Of a DNA stretch of 36,551 nucleotides, positions 7,482-15,582 are shown one piece after another. Numbering within the stretch: the stretch's first letter is position 1; each line of letters starts with the position of its first letter. The position numbers were made by a program, and so were the translations under genes. The notes below the pieces were generated by a model. That model ran no database searches. It was not told the DNA's origin and saw only the letters and a program-made list of their open reading frames with translations. The stretch is from Burkholderiales bacterium (lineage in GTDB: Bacteria; Pseudomonadota; Gammaproteobacteria; Burkholderiales; SG8-41). The stretch is taken from positions 1-36,551 of the forward strand of contig JAURHM010000034.1 of the NCBI GenBank assembly GCA_030833315.1, read 5' to 3'.

Positions 7482-8480
7482 ATGTCTCAAGTTTCACGCC
7501 TGTCCGCACCGGCCTTTTGCCTTTGTGCTGCAATGTCCTGTGCGGTTTTGTTTGCTGCATCTGTTCTGTCACTGCCGGCTGCCGCCGCTTATCCCGAACG
7601 GCCGATCCGCATCATCGTGCCCTTCCCGCCTGGAGGCGCATCGGACGTCATTGCGCGGTTGTTTGCCGACAAATTCGCTCAGACCTGGGGGGTGACCGCG
7701 GTGGTCGATAACCGCACCGGCGCCTCCGGCATTATCGGCACCGACATTGTGGCCAAGGCGCCTGCCGATGGTTACACCCTGGGAATGGTTGCACTGAGTT
7801 TTGCCATCAACCCGGCGATCCACAAGCTGCCTTACGATTCGGATCGCGATTTCACTTTCGTGACCATCGCCGCATCCAATCCGCTGGTGCTGGTGAGCAA
7901 TCCCCAATTTCAGGCCAGGTCGGTGAAGGAACTGATCGATATGGCCAAGACCAAGCCCGACGGCGTGACATTTGCGTCCAGCGGCACCGGCACTTCCCCG
8001 CATATGAGCGCGGAGCTGTTCAAGCTGATGACCGGCGTCAAGATGCTGCATGTGCCATACAAGGGCAGTACTGCGGCGCATCCCGACCTGTTCGCCGGAC
8101 GGGTCAATGTGATGTTCGATACGCTGATCGCAACCTTGCCGCACATCAAGGGCGGTCGCCTGAAAGTGCTGGGCATCACGTCGAAGACGCGTTCCGCGGA
8201 ACTGCCGGATGCGGTGCCGATTGCCGAGACCGTGCCCGGTTATGAATCGACGTCATGGGTGGTGATGATGGGGCCGTCGAAAATTCCCGCTCCAGTGGTT
8301 GAAAAGTTGAATGCCGAATCCGTGCGCCTGCTGGTGCTGCCGGATGTGAAAGAGCGCGTCGCCCGTCTGGGTGCGGTGCCCGTGGGCAACAGCGCTTCTG
8401 AAGCGCGCAAGTTCATTCACGCCGAACTGGCAAAATGGACCAAGACGGTCAAAGCTGCGGGGATCACCAGCGGTAACTAA
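7482..8480 (+). CDS. TTT (Bug/TctC) substrate-binding protein, first of four in tandem
   Basis: A 332-residue periplasmic binding protein with a signal peptide (about residues 1-35, ending LPAAAA before YPERPIRIIV). Family motifs occur in order: PFPPGGASDVIAR, DNRTGASGIIG, PADGYT, HVPYKGS and VPGYEST. The start is ATG 7482, after GGAGGGG; the frame is open further upstream without a ribosome site. It is the first gene of a tight plus-strand run, with the next Bug gene only 15 bases downstream. It is the most canonical of the four and has the usual ligand loops, so it should bind a carboxylate. No permease gene is nearby. Confidence 0.93.
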   Translation: MSQVSRLSAPAFCLCAAMSCAVLFAASVLSLPAAAAYPERPIRIIVPFPPGGASDVIARLFADKFAQTWGVTAVVDNRTGASGIIGTDIVAKAPADGYTLGMVALSFAINPAIHKLPYDSDRDFTFVTIAASNPLVLVSNPQFQARSVKELIDMAKTKPDGVTFASSGTGTSPHMSAELFKLMTGVKMLHVPYKGSTAAHPDLFAGRVNVMFDTLIATLPHIKGGRLKVLGITSKTRSAELPDAVPIAETVPGYESTSWVVMMGPSKIPAPVVEKLNAESVRLLVLPDVKERVARLGAVPVGNSASEARKFIHAELAKWTKTVKAAGITSGN

Positions 8481-8495
8481 ACAGTGGGGGCGATC

Positions 8496-9476
8496 ATGCA
8501 GGGCACGACGGCGTTACCGAAGGGTTGTAAAGTCTGGTTGCTGATGTCGCTGATCCTGGCGGCTCCCGCCTGGTCGGCTTATCCCGAACGCCCGGTGCGC
8601 ATGATCGTGCCGCAGGCGGTTGGCGCTTCGACCGATAACGTCGCCCGTATTGTCGCCACCGAGCTCGCGCGCGAACTCGGCCAGCAGGTGGTCGTCGACA
8701 ACCGGCCGGGCGGTGCGCTGCAGCTCGGCATGGAACTCACCGCAAGGGCTTCGCGCGACGGTTACACCATCGGTTACGCGCCTATCGGTTCATTGGCCAT
8801 CGGCCCGCATCTGGTCAGCAAACCGCAGATCGATGCACTGCGCGAACTGGCGCCGGTGGGGCAGACCATCACCGGTTACATGATGGTGCTGGCCAGTCCG
8901 AAGTCACCGTTCCGCAATATGCGCGAAGTCATCGACTACGCAAAGCAGAATCCCGGCAAGCTGTTCAATGCCTCCTCGAGCAACGGTTCGCCCGGGCACA
9001 TCGGTTTCGAACTGCTGAAGAATATGACCGGCACGCAGATCGTGCATGTGCCTTACAAAGGCGGTCCTGCCGCCATCGCCGATCTGATGTCCGGGCAGGT
9101 GCAACTGATGATGGAAGGCCTCAATTCCGCCAGCGGCCATGTCAAGGCCGGCCGCGTGCGCGGTCTGGCGGTGACCGGCGCCAAACGGTCGGCGGTGTTT
9201 CCCGATGTGCCGACGCTGATCGAATCCGGTGTTACCGGTTACGAGGCGACGACCTGGCACGGCGTGGTGGTTCCCGCGGGCACCCCCAAGGAAATTGTTG
9301 CTTTGCTCAATACCCGGCTTAACAAAGCGGTGCATTCGCCGGTGGCCAGCGAACGCATACTCGCGCTGGGTTCGGAGCCGCTGACCGGAACGCCGGAAGA
9401 ATTCTGGACGCTGGTGCGCACGGATTCCGCGAAATGGGCGGAAGTGATCCGAAAGGCCGGCGCGAAAATCGATTAA
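8496..9476 (+). CDS. TTT (Bug/TctC) substrate-binding protein, second of four in tandem
   Basis: A 326-residue binding protein with a signal peptide ending APAWSA before YPERPVRMIV. The first ligand loop reads PQAVGASTDN instead of the usual PFPPGGxxD, and the second reads DNRPGGALQLG rather than GAxGxIG, so both walls of the pocket are altered relative to its neighbours although the Asp is kept. Later motifs are regular: HVPYKGGPAAIADL, VPTLIESGVTGYEATTW and PAGTP. ATG 8496 follows GTGGGGG at a good distance; the GTG at 8484 is part of that ribosome site. It lies 15 bases after the first Bug gene and is very probably in the same transcript. The loop changes suggest a different ligand from its neighbours. 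Confidence 0.92.
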   Translation: MQGTTALPKGCKVWLLMSLILAAPAWSAYPERPVRMIVPQAVGASTDNVARIVATELARELGQQVVVDNRPGGALQLGMELTARASRDGYTIGYAPIGSLAIGPHLVSKPQIDALRELAPVGQTITGYMMVLASPKSPFRNMREVIDYAKQNPGKLFNASSSNGSPGHIGFELLKNMTGTQIVHVPYKGGPAAIADLMSGQVQLMMEGLNSASGHVKAGRVRGLAVTGAKRSAVFPDVPTLIESGVTGYEATTWHGVVVPAGTPKEIVALLNTRLNKAVHSPVASERILALGSEPLTGTPEEFWTLVRTDSAKWAEVIRKAGAKID

Positions 9477-9521
9477 GCAGTTTGTGACACGCGGTTTATG
9501 AAACGACGGGAGGGGAGTTTC

Positions 9522-10505
9522 ATGGATTTCAAGACGATCAAAAGCGCTGCGGCCGCGTTGTGGCTTGCGGTCTTGTTTCCGCTGCACGTATTCGCATCGG
9601 CGCCGGCGGATTTTCCATCCAAACCGGTGCGTTTCATCGTGCCTTTTCCGCCCGGTGGCACGGTGGATCCGCTGGCGCGGCTGATAGGGTCGCGGCTGTC
9701 GAACGCGCTGGGCCAGCAGTTCATCGTCGACAACCGCACCGGCGGCTCCGGCACTATCGGCACCGGCATCGCGGCGAAGGCCAACCCTGACGGTTACACC
9801 TATGTGTTTGTGTTTGATACACATGCGGTGAATCCCGCGCTGATTCCGAACCTGCCCTTCGACACGCTGAAGGACCTCGCCCCGGTGATGCTGGTCGGGC
9901 GCGCGCCCTACGGCATCATCACTCATCCTGCCAAGCCGTATAAAACCATGGGTGACATCGTCAGGGCGGCGAAAGCCCGGCCCGACACGCTGACCTATGG
10001 TACGGTCGGTGCCGGCAGCCTTGGTCATCTTGCGCTGACGCTGGCCGGGCAGAGCGGCGGCTTCAGGCTCGTGCATGTGCCGTATAAGGGTGGCGGTCCG
10101 ATGACGGTGGCGGTGATGGGCGGGCAGATCGACATGGGAATCGGTTCCACCGCGCTGGTGACGCCTTTTGCCAACGACGGTCGCATGCGCGTGCTGGCAA
10201 CAACGGGTGATGCGCGCGCCGCGACCCTGCCCAATGTGCCGACGCTGATCGAGGAGGGTTACAAGGATGTCACCGCTTATGCCTGGTGGGGCATTTTTGC
10301 GCCGGCGCGTACACCGCCGGCAATCATCAACAAGCTGCACGGCGAAATGGTCAAGGTGTTGAACCTGCCGGATGTGCGTCGTCACCTTGGCGAGCAGCTG
10401 GGGATGGAACTGATGGTCAGTACGCCCTCGGAACTTCAGAAGTGGACCGTCACCGAGTACCAGCGCTGGGGCAAGGTGATCCGGGACAACAACATCAAGC
10501 CCTGA
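9522..10505 (+). CDS. TTT (Bug/TctC) substrate-binding protein, third of four in tandem
   Basis: A 327-residue binding protein. The signal peptide covers about residues 1-25 (AVLFPLHVFASA), followed by DFPSKPVRFIVPFPPGG, DNRTGGSGTIG, PDGYTYVFVFDTH, HVPYKGGGPMTVAVMGG and VPTLIEEGYKDVTAYAWWG. ATG 9522 is chosen because GGGAGGGG sits just upstream; the in-frame ATG 24 bases earlier lies before that ribosome site. Spacing to the neighbours is 45 and 31 bases, consistent with one operon. All canonical ligand loops are present. A large antisense open frame across this gene is a shadow of its codon structure. Confidence 0.93.
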   Translation: MDFKTIKSAAAALWLAVLFPLHVFASAPADFPSKPVRFIVPFPPGGTVDPLARLIGSRLSNALGQQFIVDNRTGGSGTIGTGIAAKANPDGYTYVFVFDTHAVNPALIPNLPFDTLKDLAPVMLVGRAPYGIITHPAKPYKTMGDIVRAAKARPDTLTYGTVGAGSLGHLALTLAGQSGGFRLVHVPYKGGGPMTVAVMGGQIDMGIGSTALVTPFANDGRMRVLATTGDARAATLPNVPTLIEEGYKDVTAYAWWGIFAPARTPPAIINKLHGEMVKVLNLPDVRRHLGEQLGMELMVSTPSELQKWTVTEYQRWGKVIRDNNIKP

Positions 10506-10536
10506 TCACAAGGGCAACACAGAGGAGAGGAACGCC

Positions 10537-11508
10537 ATGAAACATGTTGCACAAATCATCCTGATGGCCGCATTGCTCGCGGCCGGAATGGTCCATGCGC
10601 AGAACTATCCGGGAACACGGCCGGTGCGTATTCTCGTCGGTTATACGCCGGGCGGCGGCGTCGATACCACCGCGCGCATGATGGCGCAGGCGCTGGGCGA
10701 ATTGTGGGGCGGCAATGTGCTGGTGGAGAACCGGCCTGGCGCGGCGGGCAATATCGCGACCGAAGCGACGGCAAAGGCGCCGCCCGACGGTTACACAATG
10801 GTGTTGTGCAATATCGGCTCGCATGCCATCACCCCGGCACGTTTTGCCAAGCGGCTGACCTACGATCCCATCGGCGATTTTGCATTTCCGATCAAAATCG
10901 GCGGCGTGCCCAATATTTTCATGGTGCACCCGTCATTGCCGATCAGGAATCTTCAGCAGTACATCGACTACGCACGCAAAAATCCCGGCAAACTGAATTA
11001 CGGTTCGTCCGGTGTCGGCGCTTCGCCCCATCTTTCGATCGAGCTGCTGAAGTCGATGACCGGCATCAATATCGTACATGTGCCGTATAAAGGCGCTGCG
11101 CCGGCGCTGGCGGATGCTATGAGCGGTCATATGGAGTCTTCAGTTGGCAATCTCGCGGGTGCACCGCTGGCTGCCGTGAAATCCGGTCGCGTGCGCGCGC
11201 TCGGTGTGACCTCTGCGGTGCGCAGTGCGCAGCTGCCAGACGTACCGACGTTCGAGGAGGCCGGGGTCAAGGGTTACGACGTCACTGGCTGGTACGGCTT
11301 GTGCACGCAGTCGAAGGTGCCACAGCCGGTACTGGCCAAACTGCATGCCGACGGTGCGAAGGTGCTGGCGGGACCGCTGAAGAAACGCCTCGAGGACCAG
11401 GGCGTCACCGTGGAACAGGCAACGCCGGAACAGTTTGCCGCGCATGTCAAAAACGAGATCGCCAAATGGACCAAAGTGGTGATCGAATCAAAACTTGAGG
11501 GTGATTGA
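10537..11508 (+). CDS. TTT (Bug/TctC) substrate-binding protein, fourth of four in tandem
   Basis: A 323-residue binding protein with a signal peptide ending MVHA before QNYPGTRPVRILV. Motifs: GYTPGGGVDTTAR (Tyr-Thr instead of the usual Phe-Pro in loop 1), ENRPGAAGNIA, PPDGYT, HVPYKGAAPALADAMSG and VPTFEEAGVKGYDVTGWYG. An AGAGGAGAGG ribosome site precedes ATG 10537. It is followed after only 15 bases by the alpha gene of a split TPP decarboxylase, which makes it the Bug protein most likely to deliver that enzyme's substrate. The four tandem proteins differ clearly in signal peptides and loops, so they are not a recent amplification. Confidence 0.93.
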   Translation: MKHVAQIILMAALLAAGMVHAQNYPGTRPVRILVGYTPGGGVDTTARMMAQALGELWGGNVLVENRPGAAGNIATEATAKAPPDGYTMVLCNIGSHAITPARFAKRLTYDPIGDFAFPIKIGGVPNIFMVHPSLPIRNLQQYIDYARKNPGKLNYGSSGVGASPHLSIELLKSMTGINIVHVPYKGAAPALADAMSGHMESSVGNLAGAPLAAVKSGRVRALGVTSAVRSAQLPDVPTFEEAGVKGYDVTGWYGLCTQSKVPQPVLAKLHADGAKVLAGPLKKRLEDQGVTVEQATPEQFAAHVKNEIAKWTKVVIESKLEGD

Positions 11509-11523
11509 AGGTAAGGATCAGCA

Positions 11524-12042
11524 ATGAACGATGCCTCCAGAGCTCACCTGAGCCCCGATGTTGTTCTGGGCCAGCTGAAAAAACACGGCGTGACCCACGT
11601 TGTATGGCTGCCCGACAGCGAAACCAACTGGCTATACCTGCTGATGAAAGCAGAACCGTCGCTGACGCTGGTGGCGGTGCCGCGCGAAGGCCTGGCATGT
11701 TCGGTGGCGGCGGGCCTCGCGGTCGGCGGTGCGGTGCCGGTGGTGCTGATCCAGAACACCGGCCTGATGGAGTCGGGTGATTCCATCCGCGGCTGGCTGT
11801 TCGGACTCGAAATCCCGGTGGTATTTGTCGTCGGCATGCGCGGCTGGACGCGTCACGGTGCGCCCACCGCGGATACCGCATCGGTTTATACCGAGCCCTT
11901 CCTCAACGCTTTCCGCATCAACTATTACCTCGTCGAAAGTGACGCTGATGCCGACCGCATCAGTCTCGCCTTCAATGAAACCAAGAAAACAAAACGACCG
12001 GTGGCCGTACTCGTTGGCGACGAATACCAGTTCAACGGCTAG
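11524..12042 (+). CDS. TPP-dependent decarboxylase, alpha (PYR-domain) subunit, sulfopyruvate/phosphonopyruvate type
   Basis: A 172-residue protein corresponding to the N-terminal pyrimidine-binding domain of thiamine diphosphate enzymes, encoded as a separate subunit as in sulfopyruvate decarboxylase (ComD) and related phosphonopyruvate decarboxylases. The conserved glutamate that activates the cofactor is probably Glu55 in VPREGLACSVAAGLA. Other recognisable parts are LPDSETNWLYLLM and LIQNTGLMESGDSIRG, the latter typical of this subfamily. The ribosome site is AAGGA before ATG 11524. The beta subunit gene starts 13 bases after the stop, so the pair forms one enzyme. Expected reaction: decarboxylation of a 2-oxo acid carrying a second acidic group. 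The true substrate is not shown; no sulfonate or phosphonate genes are adjacent. Confidence 0.85.
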   Translation: MNDASRAHLSPDVVLGQLKKHGVTHVVWLPDSETNWLYLLMKAEPSLTLVAVPREGLACSVAAGLAVGGAVPVVLIQNTGLMESGDSIRGWLFGLEIPVVFVVGMRGWTRHGAPTADTASVYTEPFLNAFRINYYLVESDADADRISLAFNETKKTKRPVAVLVGDEYQFNG

Positions 12043-12055
12043 GAGCGCACATTAC

Positions 12056-12643
12056 ATGTTTCATACTGAAGATTTTCTCAAGGCCTTCCTGCCGCATCGC
12101 GGCGACGCCATCGTGGTCCCCGGCCGTGGCGGCAAACACTGGGTCAAGATCAGCGACAAGCCGGATCTCGATTTGCCGATGGGTGATCCGGCGATGGGCG
12201 GCCACGCGGCGTTTGCCTTCGGTCTGGCAATGGCGCAGCCCAAGCACCGGGTGGTGCTGTTTGATTCCGAAGGTGATGTGCAGATGGGCTTGGGCATCCT
12301 GCTGACCATTGCCGAGCAGAAGCCGTTGAACTTTTACCATTTCATGCTCGACAACGAGTGTTACGCCACCACCGGCGGCCAGCCGGTGCCGAACGCCAAA
12401 AACGTCAACTATGAAATGCTGGCGAAGGGTGCCGGTTATCCGCGCACCTACTCGTTTACCGAACTCGATGCTGCGGTCGCCGCGCTGCCGGAAATTCTCG
12501 GTAAACCCGGTCCGGTATTCGTGGCGATGAAGGTCCATGCCGATGTCGAGAACAAACCGATCGGTGAACGCGTGCGCTGGCGCAAGCGCTCCTGGGCCCA
12601 AGTCATCGGTGACCTGCAGCGCAAGATCGGCATCGCCGCGTAA
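12056..12643 (+). CDS. TPP-dependent decarboxylase, beta (PP-domain) subunit, sulfopyruvate/phosphonopyruvate type
   Basis: A 195-residue protein equal to the C-terminal diphosphate-binding domain of TPP enzymes. The metal/diphosphate motif is G73-D74 (SEGDVQMGLG) followed about 25 residues later by D99-N100-E (FMLDNECYATTGGQP), and the GDPAMGGHAAFAFGLA helix is typical of ComE-like subunits. The chosen ATG 12056 follows the alpha stop by 13 bases, with AGGAGCG upstream; an upstream extension in this frame overlaps the alpha gene and was rejected. It needs the alpha subunit for activity. The Bug gene just before the pair suggests that imported 2-oxo or precursor acids are the substrate, but this is inference. 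Confidence 0.88.
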   Translation: MFHTEDFLKAFLPHRGDAIVVPGRGGKHWVKISDKPDLDLPMGDPAMGGHAAFAFGLAMAQPKHRVVLFDSEGDVQMGLGILLTIAEQKPLNFYHFMLDNECYATTGGQPVPNAKNVNYEMLAKGAGYPRTYSFTELDAAVAALPEILGKPGPVFVAMKVHADVENKPIGERVRWRKRSWAQVIGDLQRKIGIAA

Positions 12644-12687
12644 TTTCCGGCTGCGCCAATCAATCATACATTCCGGAGTGCCAGAAA

Positions 12688-13197
12688 ATGGATTTCAATG
12701 AAGCACGCATGATGGCCCGTTACGCGCAGTGGTCAAACAAGGTGATGTTCGACGCGGTCGCGGCCCTGCCTGAAGAAGAAATCGCCAAGCCGCGGCCGTC
12801 ACTCTTCAAGAACATGGTGCACACGCTGAACCATATCTACGTCATCGACCGCATCTGGCAGGCGCACCTTGAAGGGCGTGATCACGGTTATGATGCGCGC
12901 AACACCAAGGATCATCCGCCGCTGTCCGGGCTGTGGACGTTGCAGCAGGAGATTGATGCCTGGTACGTCGATTGGGCGGACCGGCAGACAACGGCCAGTC
13001 TGGGCGAAACCGTGAATTACATGCTGATCGGCGGCAATCGCGGCGTCATGACGCGCGGTGAGATCCTGCTGCACGTCGTGATGCACACCAATTATCACCG
13101 CGGTTATGTCGCGCAGATGATTTATGACATCCCGGGCCGCCGGCCGCCGTCGATGGATTTGCCGGTTTACATGCGCGAAGGCTGTTCCGGCGTTTGA
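12688..13197 (+). CDS. DinB-family protein (four-helix bundle, putative metal-dependent)
   Basis: A 169-residue protein with the DinB fold. Metal ligands expected for the family are visible: His49 in TLNHIYVID, and His133 and His137 in VVMHTNYHRGY. The N-terminal MARYAQWSNKVMFDAV is typical of the first helix. DinB-fold proteins include thiol transferases (mycothiol, bacillithiol, glutathione) and maleylpyruvate isomerases as well as uncharacterised members. It lies 44 bases after the TPP decarboxylase beta gene, on the same strand, so an accessory role in the same pathway, perhaps thiol-dependent isomerisation, is possible. Nothing in the sequence links it to DNA damage. Function unproven. 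Confidence 0.88.
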   Translation: MDFNEARMMARYAQWSNKVMFDAVAALPEEEIAKPRPSLFKNMVHTLNHIYVIDRIWQAHLEGRDHGYDARNTKDHPPLSGLWTLQQEIDAWYVDWADRQTTASLGETVNYMLIGGNRGVMTRGEILLHVVMHTNYHRGYVAQMIYDIPGRRPPSMDLPVYMREGCSGV

Positions 13198-13323
13198 CCC
13201 TGGCGCGGTCGCGGCGTAGCATGATTCCGGAGCGACGCTCTTGCGGCGCTTCCGTGAAATCTTGAAGTATTCCGCAATACCCGATACCCCGGAATTTTCC
13301 GACTGCAGCGCACGGAGGTTGAC

Positions 13324-13758
13324 ATGGCCGAACGCACGATCAATGACATTATTGCCGGACAGAAGCTGCTGACTGCACCGGGCAGCATGACCGTGGCGGA
13401 AGCCGCGCGGCAGATGAAGCAGCGTAACGTCGGCGCAATGATGGTGGTCGACAACGGCCGCCTGGTCGGCGTGTTCACTGAACGCGATGCGCTGTTCCGT
13501 GTGGTCGCCGCCGGCCTCGACAGCAAAACCACGCCGCTGAGCGTGGTGATGACCGCCAATCCCAAATGCATCACACCCGACCAGTCCTTCGCCCATGCGC
13601 TGGCGATCATGCATGACGGCCGTTTCCGTCATTTGCCGGTGGTCAAGGACGGCTGGCCCATCGGCATGCTGTCGGTGCGCGACGCGCTGGGGCCGGAGCT
13701 GGAAGCTTTTGTCTACGAACTGCTGCGCCAGGAGCAGGTCAGCCAGATTCTCGCCTAG
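13324..13758 (+). CDS. CBS-domain-pair protein
   Basis: A 144-residue protein made of two tandem CBS domains, at about residues 8-65 and 72-135, with the usual endings VGVFTERDALFRV and IGMLSVRDALGPE. Such stand-alone Bateman modules bind adenine nucleotides or similar ligands and act as regulatory or energy-sensing subunits. CGGAGG precedes ATG 13324. A 126-base gap separates it from the DinB gene, so it may have its own promoter. Its stop codon and that of the convergent MFS gene share the bases CTAG (13755-13758), leaving no room for a terminator between them. No partner is evident. Confidence 0.9.
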   Translation: MAERTINDIIAGQKLLTAPGSMTVAEAARQMKQRNVGAMMVVDNGRLVGVFTERDALFRVVAAGLDSKTTPLSVVMTANPKCITPDQSFAHALAIMHDGRFRHLPVVKDGWPIGMLSVRDALGPELEAFVYELLRQEQVSQILA

Positions 13759-14945
13759 GCGGGGTTTGATTTGCCGCGTCTTGCGGCAAACAGGCAGTAG
13801 AGCGCGACGGACGCCGGTACCACCAGCGATGCAAAAGCGATGCCGTAGCTGCGCGTCAGCGCATAGACGTTGGCAAAAATGATCGGGCCGATGAATTTGC
13901 CGACGTTGGTGATCACCAGCGAGCCGCTGATCGCCAGACTCACCTGACCCTGCGGTGCCAGCCGTCCGACTTCGGCCAAGATGGCGCCGGGCCAGCAGCC
14001 GGATGTTGCACCGAGTACGGCAAACAGCAGATAAACGATCAGCAGCGGGGTGCCGGCATGGATGGTGAGGCCGCCGAGCGTAAACACGGTCAGTATTCCG
14101 GCATTCCAGGCGAGCACGCGTGCCGTGTCGCCGACGCGATCGGTGATCCAGCCGATCAGCACGCGGCCCGAAGCGCTGGCAACCTGCACCACGGTCAGCA
14201 CGGTGCCCGCCGCCACCAGGTTCATGCCCAGGGTTTCGACGCAGGCGACCACAGCAAAAGTTGCCGCGCAGAACTGCGCCCAAGAGAAACAGCTGCCGGC
14301 GATGGTGATCAGCCGCAGCTCATGTTGTTGCCAGATGGCAATGGCGCCGGCGAGCGGATTCGGCGTCGCCACCGGTGCATTGCGGTCGCGGTCGTCATCC
14401 CATTGGCGGCGGCCGCTTTGCATCAAAAACACCACGGCAAACAGCAGCAGTGCGCTGAGCACCACCGCCCAGCGCCAGCCGGCGTAAATCGTCACCGCCG
14501 GCGCAATCAGTGCGGCGAGCATGCCGCCGGCGGGGATGCCGGTCTGGTGAATGGAGAACACCGTGCTTCGCCGCTGCGGCGGGGTGTAACGCATCAGCAG
14601 GTGCGAGGCTGACGGCGTGATCATCCCGTAGCCGAGTCCGATCACCAGCGAGCCGATGATCAGAAATAGGCTGTAGGGAATCAGCAGCACCAGCATGCCG
14701 GTGGCCGTCAGTGCGTGGCCCAGCTGGTTGGTGCGCGCCGCACCGTAACGGCGTGTAGTGCTGCCGAGCAGCGTCAGCGTTACCACCATGCCGAGGCTGA
14801 CCAGACTGATCTGGTAACCGATCAGTGACGGGTCGAAGCCGTAATCGTGTGCGACCGCCGGCGCCACTGCCGGCAGCACCAGCACCGCCATCGATGCAAA
14901 CGAATGTCCCGCCAGCAGGGCCGGCAGCAACAGGAACTGCAGCAT
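13755..14945 (-). CDS. MFS transporter
   Basis: A 396-residue major facilitator superfamily protein with about 12 membrane segments. Recognisable stretches are YQISLVSLGMVVTLTLLGS in the first helices, YGMITPSASHLLMRYTPP (helix 4-5 region, typical of CynX/NimT-like permeases), and FSIHQTGIPAGGMLAALIAP. A cytoplasmic loop with SGRRQWDDDRDR separates the halves. It lies 13 bases downstream of the carboxymuconolactone-decarboxylase-like gene and probably shares its transcript, suggesting uptake of an organic anion for that pathway. The start ATG lacks a strong ribosome site, consistent with coupling to the gene upstream. Substrate unknown. Confidence 0.9.
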   Translation of the reverse strand: MLQFLLLPALLAGHSFASMAVLVLPAVAPAVAHDYGFDPSLIGYQISLVSLGMVVTLTLLGSTTRRYGAARTNQLGHALTATGMLVLLIPYSLFLIIGSLVIGLGYGMITPSASHLLMRYTPPQRRSTVFSIHQTGIPAGGMLAALIAPAVTIYAGWRWAVVLSALLLFAVVFLMQSGRRQWDDDRDRNAPVATPNPLAGAIAIWQQHELRLITIAGSCFSWAQFCAATFAVVACVETLGMNLVAAGTVLTVVQVASASGRVLIGWITDRVGDTARVLAWNAGILTVFTLGGLTIHAGTPLLIVYLLFAVLGATSGCWPGAILAEVGRLAPQGQVSLAISGSLVITNVGKFIGPIIFANVYALTRSYGIAFASLVVPASVALYCLFAARRGKSNPA

Positions 14946-14958
14946 GCGCTGCTTCAGC

Positions 14959-15534
14959 TCAATTCGGGAACCAGGGCAGCTGCGGTTCCTGTCCGGCCGG
15001 CAAGGCCTTGCGGCCGACGTTGAGGACCATCGCCAGCATCGCGTAATAACCGGCGATGGCGACCAGTTCGATCACACCCTGTTCACCGAACACGCCGAGC
15101 GCGCGGGCATAGGTCGCATCGCAAACGCTTTGGTTGTGCAGCACTTCGGTGAGCATGTCGTACAGCGCTTCTTCGTCAGCCGCCATGCCGGTCGGACGTC
15201 GGCCTTCGGCGATGGCCTGTGCAATTGCCGGATTGAGCCCGGCTTTCATTGCGTGTTTGTAATGCGATTGCCATTCATATTGCTGCGTCCAGTGACGCGC
15301 GGCCATCAGCGTCGACATTTCCGCAATGCGCCGGTCGAGCGGGCATTTGAAGCGCAGATATTCGCCGACCTGCTGCACGGTGTGCGCGAGGCCGGGACTG
15401 CGCAGCAGCGCGAGGAAGGGGCCGCGCACTTCGCCGCGCGGGCCGGATGCGATGGCGGCGGCAACTTTTTTCTGCTCATCGTTCCATTGCTCGGGCGGAA
15501 TTGCGGGGAAACGTTCGGGGTGTCGGGTAGTCAT
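14959..15534 (-). CDS. Carboxymuconolactone decarboxylase family protein (AhpD-like fold), no CxxC
   Basis: A 191-residue protein of the CMD/AhpD-like fold. The family core is seen in LDRRIAEMSTLMAARHWTQQ, YEWQSHYKHAMKAGL and GVIELVAIAGYYAMLAMVLN. Thiol-dependent AhpD members carry CxxC followed by His; here the corresponding region is Glu87-Trp-Gln-Ser-His91 and has no cysteines, so peroxidase activity is unlikely and a lactone decarboxylase or another non-redox activity is more plausible. AGGA lies upstream of ATG 15534, and the region before it is unusually AT-rich (TATACTTATATAGG on the minus strand). It is followed by an MFS gene and preceded by an SDR gene on the same strand. Exact reaction unknown. 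Confidence 0.87.
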   Translation of the reverse strand: MTTRHPERFPAIPPEQWNDEQKKVAAAIASGPRGEVRGPFLALLRSPGLAHTVQQVGEYLRFKCPLDRRIAEMSTLMAARHWTQQYEWQSHYKHAMKAGLNPAIAQAIAEGRRPTGMAADEEALYDMLTEVLHNQSVCDATYARALGVFGEQGVIELVAIAGYYAMLAMVLNVGRKALPAGQEPQLPWFPN

Positions 15535-15556
15535 TGCAATATCCTATATAAGTATA

Positions 15557-15573
15557 TGTTTTTATTGAATAAT
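15557..15573 (-). repeat. 17-base AT-rich motif, copy 1
   Basis: On the minus strand this reads ATTATTCAATAAAAACA, 23 bases upstream of the carboxymuconolactone-decarboxylase-like start. The same 17 bases occur at 24304-24320 on the plus strand, upstream of the SRAP gene, and a shorter match lies at 35648-35660. It may be a promoter or operator element. Confidence 0.45.
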
Positions 15574-15582
15574 ATTTTCATA

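Noticed and set aside
8904-10385. Minus-strand open frame of 493 codons
   Set aside because: It lies antisense to two well-supported Bug genes, its translation is His/Arg-rich low-complexity without domain motifs, and there is no ribosome site. It is a by-product of GC-rich codon use.
11524-12643. Frameshifted single TPP enzyme
   Set aside because: Each half has its own ribosome site and start, and separate alpha and beta subunits are the normal state in the sulfopyruvate decarboxylase family.
12799-14283. Minus-strand open frame of 494 codons
   Set aside because: Covers the DinB and CBS genes on the other strand and part of the MFS gene in another frame; no motifs.
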